Both the position numbers and the translations under genes were made by a program. Below, one piece after another: positions 51,594 through 60,098 of a DNA stretch of 64,000 nucleotides. The stretch's first letter is position 1, and each line of letters begins with the position of its first letter. The stretch lies in the NCBI GenBank assembly GCA_964368765.1, contig CAYJCU010000002.1, positions 3,161-67,160 on the forward strand. The letters run 5' to 3'. The DNA comes from JADFUS01 sp964368765. GTDB lineage: Bacteria; Bacteroidota; Bacteroidia; Bacteroidales; Rikenellaceae. The notes under the pieces were generated by a model. That model ran no database searches, had not been told where the DNA came from, and saw nothing but the letters and a program-made list of their open reading frames with translations.

Positions 51594-52136
51594 ATGAATT
51601 TTCTTGAATTGCTTATACTCGCATTCACATTAGGTATAGATGGATTTATTTCACTACTTGTTTTGAGTAGTGTTTGTAAATATTCTGAAAAAAAATATTT
51701 TTATGTGATATTTTCGGTTGCTTTTTTTCACTTTGTGATGACGCTGGTAGGAGCCATTGTATCTAAAGCCTTGGTTGATTATATTAGTGAGTATGCGCAT
51801 TATCTTTCAGCTGCGGTTTTCTCTTTCATAGGTATTAAGATGATGAAAGAGGCATTTGTTAATGATTCTCCATCATTCAAATTCTCATTCTCTGGAGTAA
51901 TTCTGTTTAGTTATCTTTTATCGGTTGATGCGCTAGCTACTGGATTTTCGTTAGCTCTCTTAGGTGAAAATAGAGCTATATACTCTGCTCTTATTATTGC
52001 AGTAGGGGCACTAGTAATGTCGTATGCTGGGCATTTACTCGGGAAGAAATGTTCCACGTGGAACACAAAATGGACACATATGATAGCTGGTCTGATAATG
52101 CTGATACTAGGAATACGGATAATATTTGGGAATTAG
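51594..52136 (+). CDS. mntP: MntP-family manganese efflux pump
   Basis: 180 residues with six predicted transmembrane helices, arranged as two inverted three-helix repeats. Charged residues in membrane segments include the Asp of TLGIDGFISL (about 16) and of SVDALATGFSL (about 108), matching the conserved MntP GxDAxA positions. The family exports Mn2+. It is the only plus-strand gene between nadA and mnmG. Its codons near the end carry a perfect parS-like palindrome (52050-52065), coding for CSTWNT, in an otherwise poorly conserved loop. Confidence 0.85.
   Translation: MNFLELLILAFTLGIDGFISLLVLSSVCKYSEKKYFYVIFSVAFFHFVMTLVGAIVSKALVDYISEYAHYLSAAVFSFIGIKMMKEAFVNDSPSFKFSFSGVILFSYLLSVDALATGFSLALLGENRAIYSALIIAVGALVMSYAGHLLGKKCSTWNTKWTHMIAGLIMLILGIRIIFGN
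52050..52065. promoter_or_regulatory. parS-like centromere site inside mntP
   Basis: TGTTCCACGTGGAACA is a perfect 16-bp palindrome and matches the ParB-binding parS consensus TGTTNCACGTGAAACA in all but one position (G for A), as known in several phyla. A second site lies 2.5 kb away. Confidence 0.75.
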
Positions 52137-52146
52137 TTTTTAAACA

Positions 52147-52218
52147 TTTTCGCCTTATGCCGGCGAGGCACTCTTCCAGAGCGGTTGATTTTGACGAAAC
52201 AGAGTGATAAAATTTATC
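52147..52218. repeat. Dispersed repeat, copy 2
   Basis: Second copy of the element at 50061-50143, directly after mntP and before the mnmG terminator, in the same orientation. Pairing is possible between TTTCG and CGAAA at its edges. Confidence 0.7.
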
Positions 52219-52220
52219 AT

Positions 52221-52258
52221 AAAACAAAGGGTTGCGATTTGTCGCAACCCTTTGTTTT
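52221..52258 (-). terminator. Perfect 17-bp terminator shared by mnmG and mntP
   Basis: Bases 52221-52237 and 52242-52258 are exact reverse complements with a TTTG loop and A/T-rich ends, overlapping the mnmG stop codon. It can serve both converging genes. Confidence 0.85.
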
Positions 52259-54128
52259 ATCGGCCGAAATATACCAACAGCACATTAATATCAGCAGGGG
52301 AAACACCCGATATTCTAGATGCCTGACCTATCGTCTTAGGCGCAATCTTAGTTAGTTTCTGCCTTGCCTCTATAGATAGTGAGGTAAGAGAATTGAAATC
52401 GAAATTATCTGATATTTTGATACCCTCTAACCTAACAATCTTATCCGCTAACTCACGCTCTCTAGTGATATAACCTCCATATTTAAGTAATATATCTACA
52501 CGCTCTATCTCATCATCAGTGATACCTCGCTCATTAACAATATCACCCAAATCTTTTAGTGCGCCAACTAATCCTAGAAGAGGTACTCCGTTACGTATAG
52601 CTATATCATATAGCTTGCGTTTCTGGGTTATCTTAGATTGATTTATACCCTCAAGATAGGGATTAATCTCATCCATAGACACGCTATAATCCTTGATATA
52701 TTGCTGCAAGAAAATGATATTATCCTCTCGTCTAGCCATCTCTTTATATCGCTCCTCACTAGCCAAACCTATCTCATAACCCTTTCTTGTTAATCTTATA
52801 TCTGCATTATCTTGACGTAGTAGTATCCTATACTCTGCCCTGCTAGTGAACATACGATATGGTTCATCTACACCCTTTGTAACTAAATCATCTATCAAAA
52901 CACCTATATAAGCCTCATCACGAGATAGAATAATTTCAGGCTTGTTATTTAGTTTCTGGTGCGCATTGATAGCCGCCATTAGACCCTGAGCTGCCGCCTC
53001 CTCGTAACCCGTAGTTCCGTTAATCTGTCCTGCAAAATATAGGCTCTTAACTGCCTTGGTCTCTAAGGTGTGGTGTAGCTGCGTAGGTGGGAAATAGTCA
53101 TACTCTATCGCATAACCTGGTCTATATGCCTCAACACTCTCCATACCTTTTATCATACGTAATGCAGAAATCTGTACCTCCCACGGTAAAGACGACGAGA
53201 AACCATTAATATAGTACTCATTTGTATTATCTCCCTCAGGCTCTAAGAATAACTGGTGCTCGTTTTTCTCCTCGAATATCTTTAGTTTATCCTCAATACT
53301 TGGGCAGTATCTAGGACCTCTTCCTGCTATGATACCATTGAAAAGTGGCGACTCATGGAACCCCTCTCTCAACCTATCATGCACCTCTTTAGTAGTATAA
53401 ACTAGATAGCATGGTAACTGCTCAGTGACAGGTTTAATATCATCAAGATATGAAAATTTACGTGGTTCGTTATCTCCGTATTGTGGCAACATAACACTAA
53501 AATCTATTGTTCTAGCATCTAACCTAACAGGTGTTCCTGTCTTCATTCTATCCACTTCAAAACCTCTTTCGGCAAGTTGTTTGCTAATACCGTGTGAGCT
53601 GCGATCACCCATTCTACCACCCTCTCCTTGGCGTAGGCCAATATGGATAACACCACCCAAGAAAGTGCCGTTAGTGAGAATAACTGCCCCGGCCTCGAAC
53701 TCTATGCCATACTCTGTCCTTACACCGCACACTCTATCGCCATCAAAAAGCAGCTCAACAACATTATCCTGCCATAGGTATAGATTATCGCACCTCTCAA
53801 GAGTCTCACGCCATAGGGCAGAGAATCTGAATTTATCACACTGCGCCCTTGGGCTCCACATAGCAGGCCCTTTAGACAGATTAAGCATTCTGAACTGTAT
53901 GGTTGATTTATCTGTAATAACACCCATCTGCCCACCTAAAGCATCTATCTCACGCACTATCTGACCCTTTGCCACACCCCCAACAGCCGGGTTACACGAC
54001 ATGGCACCAAACTTAGTCATATCTATTGTTATAAGAAGTGTTTTAGAACCCATCTTAGCGGCCGCATGTGCAGCTTCGCATCCAGCGTGCCCACCCCCTA
54101 TAACTATTATATCATATTTAGCTCTCAT
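52257..54128 (-). CDS. mnmG: tRNA uridine-5-carboxymethylaminomethyl modification enzyme MnmG
   Basis: 623 residues from MRAKYDIIVIGGGHAGCEAA, where the family normally starts; the longer reading lacks support. Family landmarks are the FAD-binding GGGHAGCEAA (about 10-19), TKFGAMSCNPAVGGVAKGQI, MNLSKGPAMWSPRAQ-type segment and ENTNEYYINGFSSSLP-like block. With MnmE it adds the cmnm5 group to wobble uridine of tRNAs. It overlaps ybeY by 11 bp and ends the PPIase-pheS-M23-ybeY-mnmG series. In many bacteria this gene (gidA) lies near the origin, which fits the parS sites close by. Confidence 0.96.
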   Translation of the reverse strand: MRAKYDIIVIGGGHAGCEAAHAAAKMGSKTLLITIDMTKFGAMSCNPAVGGVAKGQIVREIDALGGQMGVITDKSTIQFRMLNLSKGPAMWSPRAQCDKFRFSALWRETLERCDNLYLWQDNVVELLFDGDRVCGVRTEYGIEFEAGAVILTNGTFLGGVIHIGLRQGEGGRMGDRSSHGISKQLAERGFEVDRMKTGTPVRLDARTIDFSVMLPQYGDNEPRKFSYLDDIKPVTEQLPCYLVYTTKEVHDRLREGFHESPLFNGIIAGRGPRYCPSIEDKLKIFEEKNEHQLFLEPEGDNTNEYYINGFSSSLPWEVQISALRMIKGMESVEAYRPGYAIEYDYFPPTQLHHTLETKAVKSLYFAGQINGTTGYEEAAAQGLMAAINAHQKLNNKPEIILSRDEAYIGVLIDDLVTKGVDEPYRMFTSRAEYRILLRQDNADIRLTRKGYEIGLASEERYKEMARREDNIIFLQQYIKDYSVSMDEINPYLEGINQSKITQKRKLYDIAIRNGVPLLGLVGALKDLGDIVNERGITDDEIERVDILLKYGGYITRERELADKIVRLEGIKISDNFDFNSLTSLSIEARQKLTKIAPKTIGQASRISGVSPADINVLLVYFGR

Positions 54129-54552
54129 ATCTCTGTAAATAATAATTCTCTTTTGAACGCATCTCATTACGCTCTTCATCTGTGCTATCTTTATACCCTA
54201 ATAGATGAAGAACACCATGTATTATCACCCTCTTCAACTCCTCTTTAAACTCTACCGAATAGTCGTTAGCATTCTTCGAAACTGTATCAATACTTATAAA
54301 TAAATCCCCTGCTATTACACCTTCTTCAGGTATCTCATCAGAGTAGTCAAAAGTAATAATATCGGTGAAGTAGTCGTGCTGAAGATACTCTCTATTCATA
54401 TTTAATATGTAGTTATCTGAACAGAATATAACAGAAATATCCTCACTACTCTGCCCCTCTTCGTTAATTGTTCTCTCTATCCAATCAATAACTTTTGATG
54501 GGTTGTCTAGTGTGAAATCTATATCTTCACTATAAAAATTTATCTCTACCAT
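54118..54552 (-). CDS. ybeY: Endoribonuclease YbeY (rRNA maturation factor)
   Basis: 144 residues. The zinc-binding motif appears as VIIHGVLHLLGYKDSTDE (about 117-134): two His as in HGxLHLxGY, the third ligand position occupied by Lys-Asp, a form common in Bacteroidota. FDYSDEIPEEGVIAGDLFIS matches the conserved TDVLSFP-to-GDI block. YbeY acts in 16S rRNA 3'-end processing and quality control. It overlaps mnmG by 11 bp and is separated from the M23 gene by the second parS-like site. Confidence 0.92.
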   Translation of the reverse strand: MVEINFYSEDIDFTLDNPSKVIDWIERTINEEGQSSEDISVIFCSDNYILNMNREYLQHDYFTDIITFDYSDEIPEEGVIAGDLFISIDTVSKNANDYSVEFKEELKRVIIHGVLHLLGYKDSTDEERNEMRSKENYYLQRYES

Positions 54553-54560
54553 AATTGTAA

Positions 54561-54576
54561 TGTTCCACGTGGAACT
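54561..54576. promoter_or_regulatory. Second parS-like site between ybeY and the M23 gene
   Basis: TGTTCCACGTGGAACT differs from the perfect palindrome at 52050 only in its last base. It fills most of the 28-bp gap between the two genes, a non-coding position. Confidence 0.72.
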
Positions 54577-54580
54577 ATTT

Positions 54581-55789
54581 TTATTTTGTTAGCCATAACT
54601 CAGGATTTAGGTTTGTTGTTCCCTTCCATAGTTCAAAGTGCAGTATCTGCGTTGAGCTATTAATGGTGCCTAGAACCTCTCCTATTTTTACCTCGTCTCC
54701 TACCTCTACATCCACTTTAGTAAGACCTGAATAGGTTGTATAATACTCTCCGTGGCGTATCATTACAGAGTTATTTAATCCCTGAAAAAAGAACACTTTA
54801 GTTACTACCCCGTTGAATACCGCCTTAACCTGAGAGTTACGAGATACTTGATAGTTGAGACCTTTGTTCTCTACAACAAGATTTTTCTGTACTGGATGCG
54901 GATGTTTACCAAAACGCTCTACTATAACACCCTTATCGGTAGGGGCAGGTAGTTTACTCTTAAATTTTGCAAACTCTTTACTCTCGGCAACGTGCAAATT
55001 ACGTTTTGCCTCGCTCGCCTTACGTAGACGTTCAGCCTCTTTTCTTGCCTCCTCCGCAACTATCTTCTTTATATTATCTTGCATTTTACGTATATCAGAT
55101 TGACTCTTTTTTATCTGTGCAGATAGTGAGTTTTTATCCTTACGTATATTAGCAAGTGCTCTGTTATAGTTGTTATTCTCTCTGTTTAGGGCGTTCACCT
55201 CGCTCTGTGTTGATTGAGTGATTTTATCTAGCTGAGAGCGTTTAGATGAAAGCGAATCTGTTTCAATAGATATTTGGTTAGCCTTAATATCTAACTGCTG
55301 TGACAATTCGAAACGCATATTACTATACTTTTTTATATAGTATATACGCATCTGTAAATCGTTAAAATCGGTAGCAGAGAAGAGAAAAAGAAGAGTGTTA
55401 CTAAACAGATAATTTTTATATGCTAGTACCATCATATCTGAGTACTCATCCCTTAAATCAGCCTGCTCTCCCTCTAGTTTTGTGATATTAGATTTATTTG
55501 TATTAATCTGCTTAGAGATAATAGAGCTTTGACTCTTTAGTTTTGAAACAATAGATTTTCTACTCTCTATCTGCGAACGCAGTAGCGAAATCTGCTGCAA
55601 ATTAGCCTTCTCCTCACTACCCTTCTCTGATAAAAGTTTCTCAGCACGCTCTATACTGTTGCGTAATTTAACAATATCGGCCTCAAGAGACTTAATAGAT
55701 TGGGCATTAACAGTGCCATATATTGCAGAAGTGGCTACCACTAAAAAGAGGTAGCACACAATCTTCGTTATCTTAAACCTAACGCCCAT
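54581..55789 (-). CDS. EnvC-like M23/LytM-domain coiled-coil protein (probably non-catalytic)
   Basis: 402 residues. N-terminal signal or anchor (about 9-29, VCYLFLVVATSAIYGTVNAQ), a long coiled coil (about 30-265: repeated ADIVKLRNSIERAEKLLSEK, SDIRKMQDNIKKIVAEEARK) and a C-terminal LytM fold (about 300-402: VVENKGLNYQVSRNSQVKAV, IRHGEYYTTYSGL, GEVLGTINSSTQILHFELW). The first zinc His is replaced in NKGLNY and the HxH motif reads ILHFE, so it is probably an amidase activator like EnvC rather than an endopeptidase. It would act in septal wall splitting. Confidence 0.88.
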   Translation of the reverse strand: MGVRFKITKIVCYLFLVVATSAIYGTVNAQSIKSLEADIVKLRNSIERAEKLLSEKGSEEKANLQQISLLRSQIESRKSIVSKLKSQSSIISKQINTNKSNITKLEGEQADLRDEYSDMMVLAYKNYLFSNTLLFLFSATDFNDLQMRIYYIKKYSNMRFELSQQLDIKANQISIETDSLSSKRSQLDKITQSTQSEVNALNRENNNYNRALANIRKDKNSLSAQIKKSQSDIRKMQDNIKKIVAEEARKEAERLRKASEAKRNLHVAESKEFAKFKSKLPAPTDKGVIVERFGKHPHPVQKNLVVENKGLNYQVSRNSQVKAVFNGVVTKVFFFQGLNNSVMIRHGEYYTTYSGLTKVDVEVGDEVKIGEVLGTINSSTQILHFELWKGTTNLNPELWLTK

Positions 55790-55798
55790 AATAATATA

Positions 55799-56824
55799 TT
55801 AGCATGATTCAAACTGTTGTAAGAAGCGTATATCATTCTCAAAATAAAGTCTTAAATCTTTAACCTTATATTTAAGCATGGTAATACGTTCAATACCCAT
55901 ACCAAATGCATAACCGTTATACTCTTTGCTATCTATACCGCAAGCCTCTAACACATTTGGATCAACCATACCGCAACCCATAATCTCTAACCAGCCTGTA
56001 TATTTACACACATTACAGCCCTTACCTCCGCATAGGTTACACGACACATCAACCTCAGCTGAAGGCTCAGTAAATGGGAAGTAAGATGGACGCATACGTA
56101 TCTCACTACCGCTACCAAACATCTCTTTAGCAAAGTACAGGAGTGTCTGTTTCATATCTGCAAAAGATACTCCTTTATCTATATATAAACCCTCTACCTG
56201 ATGGAAAATACAGTGTGCACGATATGAGATAGCCTCATTACGGAATACTCTACCAGGGCAGATAACTCTAATAGGTGGTTTCTGGCTCTCCATAGTGCGC
56301 ACCTGTATAGAACTTGTGTGTGTGCGAAGAAGAATATCAGGCATCTTCTCAATGAAGAATGTATCTTGCATATCACGTGCTGGGTGCTCTGGTGGGAAAT
56401 TAAGAGCTGAGAATACATGCCAATCATCCTCTATCTCAGGCCCCGTAGCCGTAGTAAAACCCAGACGCTTAAATATTTCATCTATCTCATTTTTAACTAG
56501 TGATATAGGATGACGTGTGCCGATATTATCATTAGAACCCGAGGCTGTCATATCCATTGTTGAGCCAGAGGTATCTTCAACACTATCAAGCATCTCTTTA
56601 AGATTGTTGATAACTTCTAAAGCAGTGGTTTTCAGCTTGTTAATAGGTTGTCCAAACTCTCGTTTAGCATCTGGAGCTAGTTGTTTAAACTCATCGAAAA
56701 GAGCTGTTATAGCACCTTTCTTACCTAGCATCTTAATTCTAAACTGCTCTATCTCGTCAAACGTATTTGGTTTAAACGACTCTATTTCAGTTAGTAACGC
56801 TTCAATTTTACTCTTCATTTCCAT
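55799..56824 (-). CDS. pheS: Phenylalanine-tRNA ligase alpha subunit
   Basis: 341 residues. N-terminal coiled coil (about 1-85), then class II catalytic core: HPISLVKNEIDEIFKRLGF, FSALNFPPEHPARDMQDTFF, LLRTHTSSIQVRTM, VEGLYIDKGVSFADMKQTL, and motif 3 GFAFGMGIERITMLKY-type (here YAFGMGIERITMLKYKVKD). It charges tRNA-Phe together with PheT, which is not in the window. It overlaps the PPIase gene by 17 bp and precedes the M23 gene. A start at the second Met (56818) is equally possible. Confidence 0.95.
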   Translation of the reverse strand: MEMKSKIEALLTEIESFKPNTFDEIEQFRIKMLGKKGAITALFDEFKQLAPDAKREFGQPINKLKTTALEVINNLKEMLDSVEDTSGSTMDMTASGSNDNIGTRHPISLVKNEIDEIFKRLGFTTATGPEIEDDWHVFSALNFPPEHPARDMQDTFFIEKMPDILLRTHTSSIQVRTMESQKPPIRVICPGRVFRNEAISYRAHCIFHQVEGLYIDKGVSFADMKQTLLYFAKEMFGSGSEIRMRPSYFPFTEPSAEVDVSCNLCGGKGCNVCKYTGWLEIMGCGMVDPNVLEACGIDSKEYNGYAFGMGIERITMLKYKVKDLRLYFENDIRFLQQFESC

Positions 56825-57548
56825 AAATTTTATCTATTTTATTATCTCTCATCAATTCAATCTCAACTCTCTCTATCACTGCCTCGTTATGTGGCAGAGG
56901 TATAGATGCCTTATCAACCTCAAGAGCAGCGATTCTCTTAACCACATCCATCCCCTTAACAACATACCCAAAAACAGTATATTTACCATCTAGGTGAGGA
57001 GCTCCACCTCCTATTGCACGATAACGCTCTACCAATTCAGGTGTGATAGTGCCATCCTCTAGCGACCTTTTGATATAACCCTCCATTCTCTCTGTTATAG
57101 GAGCATGCACTATATAGAACTGTGTAGGGCTAGAACTCTTTTCGGGGTTCATATCTCTTGCTGCACCCACCGCTCCGTTGAAGTGGTGTATAGTATCAAC
57201 AATTTCAGCGGTCACTACCCTACTCTCCTCCTCTGTGTTATATCTTGCACGAGCCTCCTCACTTCTATCTCTTGTAAGCGAATCTCCAGCCTGAATAACA
57301 AAATCTTTCACCACTCTATGAAATAAAAGATTTGAGTAGAAGCCACTATCAGCCACCGCTACAAAGTTATCACGGTGTAGAGGTGTTTCGTTAAGCAGTT
57401 TAAAATGAATCTCACCATAATTGGTAACTATTTTAGCTACATAAGATGCCCCTTTACCTAATTTATTTTGATAATTATTACCAAAAATAAAAAAAGAAAT
57501 AGTTAAAGTTGATAATATTATCAAAATTATTCCTATTTTTGTACGCAT
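56808..57548 (-). CDS. Membrane-anchored cyclophilin-type peptidyl-prolyl isomerase
   Basis: 246 residues from MRTKIGIILIILSTLTISFF, preferred because the TAnnTTTG box at 57585 would leave no leader for the ATG at 57575. N-terminal membrane anchor, then the cyclophilin domain: YGEIHFKLLNETPLHRDNFV, GFYSNLLFHRVVKDFVIQAG, GAVGAARDMNPEKSSSPTQF (catalytic Arg, FHRV) and GKYTVFGYVVKGMDVVKRI. It catalyses proline isomerisation of envelope proteins during folding. It leads the PPIase-pheS-M23-ybeY-mnmG series, divergent from the patatin gene. Confidence 0.9.
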   Translation of the reverse strand: MRTKIGIILIILSTLTISFFIFGNNYQNKLGKGASYVAKIVTNYGEIHFKLLNETPLHRDNFVAVADSGFYSNLLFHRVVKDFVIQAGDSLTRDRSEEARARYNTEEESRVVTAEIVDTIHHFNGAVGAARDMNPEKSSSPTQFYIVHAPITERMEGYIKRSLEDGTITPELVERYRAIGGGAPHLDGKYTVFGYVVKGMDVVKRIAALEVDKASIPLPHNEAVIERVEIELMRDNKIDKIYGNEE

Positions 57549-57584
57549 AGTAGTTAATAATGGTTTATAAATCATTTATTGGTG

Positions 57585-57592
57585 CAAAGTTA
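57585..57592 (-). promoter_or_regulatory. -7 box of the PPIase-led gene series
   Basis: The minus strand reads TAACTTTG (TAnnTTTG) in the divergent gap. Transcription from about 57578 favours the start at 57548. A -33 TTTG is not evident. Confidence 0.45.
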
Positions 57593-57653
57593 AAAAAAAA
57601 TTGTGAAAAAAGCTACATTCTAATTATAAAAAGTGAGGCTCAGGGCGGCGGTT

Positions 57654-60050
57654 ATGCGTAAATTATTATTTCTAGTAATTTTTATTCTCTCTTTGACTAG
57701 TGTAAATGGTCAAAGTGTTGGCTTGGTGCTTAGTGGTGGTGGTGCTAAAGGGTTGTACCATATAGGTGTAATTAAAGCACTTGAAGAGAGTAATATTCCT
57801 ATCGATTATGTCGCAGGAACATCAATCGGTGCAATAGTAGCTGGTTTCTATGCCGCAGGCTACTCTGCCGATGAGATGATAGAGATTGTTACAGAGAATG
57901 ATGTCTCTCAATGGGTATCTAACAAACTAGATGATAAATATATATACTACTATACACAAGACGAGGTTAAACCTACACTTTTTTCGGCTAGGATTAATTT
58001 AAGAGGTATCTTTAGAGATAGTAGTGATATTGTATCAACCGATATAGGGGGTATCACCTCGCCTACGGCTACCGCATTTGTTGATGTAACACTTCCTAGT
58101 CTTATACCTGCAACACAATTTGATATAGAGCTGTTGGGGCTCTTCTCTAAAGCCAATAGCGTTATTAAGGGTAATTTTGATAATCTCTTTGTGCCTTTTG
58201 GTTGTGCAGCGGCTGATATTGTTGAGAAGAGGGTTCACTTCTTGCGTAGTGGCGATTTCTCAGAGGCTATACGTGCCTCTATGGCTATTCCTATTGTATT
58301 TAGTCCTGTTATTAAAGATAGTGTGGTGCTTGTTGATGGTGGTGTATATAATAACTTTCCATGGCGAGAGATGAGAGAGAGTTTCAACCCTGATTTTATT
58401 ATTGGTGCTAGATGTGTTGATGCTGCTGGGGTTACTAATCTAAATATAGCAGGTCAGCTAGAGCTTCTGATAATGCGAGAGACCAATTATGATATGCCAT
58501 CAGATATGGGTATCGTTATAGGAAGAGGTATTGATGTGGGAACACTTGATTTCTCAGATCCTATGCCTACTATTATGAGTGGTTTTTTCGACACTATGAA
58601 ACAGATAGAAGAGATAAAGGCAAGAGTGCCACGTGAGGTGACCGAGGCAGAGGTTGCTCGCAAGCGTATAGCTTTTCGCTCTAAGCAGCCTGTTTTATAC
58701 TTCTCAGGAGAGAGTGTGGAGAGGCTAAATATCATACGTAGCGATAATACAGATGGCTCAAAGAGCGATACCTTGACAGTTAATACAGCCATAAGAATAA
58801 ATAACGAGACAGAGAATAGTGGTACCCCTACGAGATATAGCTACACCTTTGAGGGTATGAAGCAGGTCTACTATCGCACTGTTATAGATAGAGATATGAT
58901 ACCCACCTTTCCACGTGCTAAGTATAACCCTGTTACGGGTCTTTATGATTTAGATGTTAAGATGACAGCTGTTCCAGAATTCAGGATAAATGGGGGGCTT
59001 AATATCTCATCATCCACTATCAATCAGGTTTTTCTTGGTTTGGCATATCAAGATAATAGGGCTGTGCGTGGTAACTATTCGTTAGATGGCTATCTAGGTT
59101 CATTCTACAATTCGGCACAGTTTCGTGCTCGACACACATTCTACAATAATCTACTACCCTTCTATCTTGAAAACACAATAACATATAACTATTTAGATTA
59201 TGCTAAGGCTAATAATCAATCCTTTGCCTTTAATTATCAGTCAGACGAGGGGAACTACTTCTCTAATGAGTTATATTTGAGTTCGTCTTTAGGTTTCAAA
59301 ATACGCAAGAACGGAAAGGGTGTAATACGTGTTGCTTTGGGGCGTGATGTGATAAAATTCTCAGATAAGATAATAACTAACGATGTTGTGTATAATGACA
59401 GAGCACAACTCTATTATGCAAATATAGGTGCAGTGCTAGACGAGAATACACTCAACTATCAAGCTTATGCCACAAGTGGTAGAAAAATGAGCCTTTCAGG
59501 ATCGTTCACAATGGCAAATGCGAAGATAACAGAGCCCGCAAAAATAGATTTTCCAGAGCGTGATATTTTTACTTCGCAAACACAATGGTTTGGTGTGTCG
59601 TATAGTTTAGAGCACTATATAAAACTATCAAAGAGATTCTCTTTAGGCTACCTTGTATCTGGAGTATATACCAATATACCCCATTTAGGAGATAACTATG
59701 TTAATCGCGCTTATGCTCCACATTTTGCACCTACGGAGTTCTCTAAAACGCTATTTTTGTCTGAGTATCAAGATGATTCGTTTTTGGGGGTTGGCGTTAT
59801 GCCTATACTAGAGTTTTCTGATAAGGTATATATAAAAGGGGGATTATATATGTATAAACCCGATATATTTGAATACAATAAACTAGCTGATAATTTAAAA
59901 TTTTTATCAGTTGCCGCCATGGTCTACCAATCGCCGTTGGGGCCTATATCACTATCGTATAATGGCTTTAGTGATTCGTCGGCTAAGAATGATTATTTTA
60001 TATTTAGTTTTGGGTATATGTTGTTTAATAAGAGAGGTGTGATATATTAG
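57654..60050 (+). CDS. Patatin-like phospholipase with C-terminal outer-membrane barrel
   Basis: 798 residues from MRKLLFLVIFILSLTSVNGQ, a clear signal peptide; the ATG at 57633 only adds a charged leader. The patatin domain has GGGAKGLYHIGVIKALEES (oxyanion region), GTSIGAIVAGFYA (catalytic Ser) and VDGGVYNNFPWREM (catalytic Asp). A POTRA-like linker and a BamA-type barrel follow, ending FIFSFGYMLFNKRGVIY. This is the PlpD/type Vd arrangement, in which the barrel may export or display the lipase domain. It is the first gene of a plus-strand run ending at DUF2461; the gap to surE is small. Confidence 0.92.
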   Translation: MRKLLFLVIFILSLTSVNGQSVGLVLSGGGAKGLYHIGVIKALEESNIPIDYVAGTSIGAIVAGFYAAGYSADEMIEIVTENDVSQWVSNKLDDKYIYYYTQDEVKPTLFSARINLRGIFRDSSDIVSTDIGGITSPTATAFVDVTLPSLIPATQFDIELLGLFSKANSVIKGNFDNLFVPFGCAAADIVEKRVHFLRSGDFSEAIRASMAIPIVFSPVIKDSVVLVDGGVYNNFPWREMRESFNPDFIIGARCVDAAGVTNLNIAGQLELLIMRETNYDMPSDMGIVIGRGIDVGTLDFSDPMPTIMSGFFDTMKQIEEIKARVPREVTEAEVARKRIAFRSKQPVLYFSGESVERLNIIRSDNTDGSKSDTLTVNTAIRINNETENSGTPTRYSYTFEGMKQVYYRTVIDRDMIPTFPRAKYNPVTGLYDLDVKMTAVPEFRINGGLNISSSTINQVFLGLAYQDNRAVRGNYSLDGYLGSFYNSAQFRARHTFYNNLLPFYLENTITYNYLDYAKANNQSFAFNYQSDEGNYFSNELYLSSSLGFKIRKNGKGVIRVALGRDVIKFSDKIITNDVVYNDRAQLYYANIGAVLDENTLNYQAYATSGRKMSLSGSFTMANAKITEPAKIDFPERDIFTSQTQWFGVSYSLEHYIKLSKRFSLGYLVSGVYTNIPHLGDNYVNRAYAPHFAPTEFSKTLFLSEYQDDSFLGVGVMPILEFSDKVYIKGGLYMYKPDIFEYNKLADNLKFLSVAAMVYQSPLGPISLSYNGFSDSSAKNDYFIFSFGYMLFNKRGVIY

Positions 60051-60098
60051 CGTTAATATAAACACTGTTAATTTATAAAAAATATTTTGAGTAAGTGT

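Noticed and set aside
51994..52227. 77-codon minus-strand ORF over the end of mntP and repeat copy 2
   Set aside because: Lies over a real gene and a dispersed repeat; the shared phrase is better explained by the DNA repeat.
58630..58645. Further parS-like CACGTG sites (for example in the patatin gene)
   Set aside because: Flanking arms match the consensus poorly; only the two sites at 52050 and 54561 have long palindromic arms.
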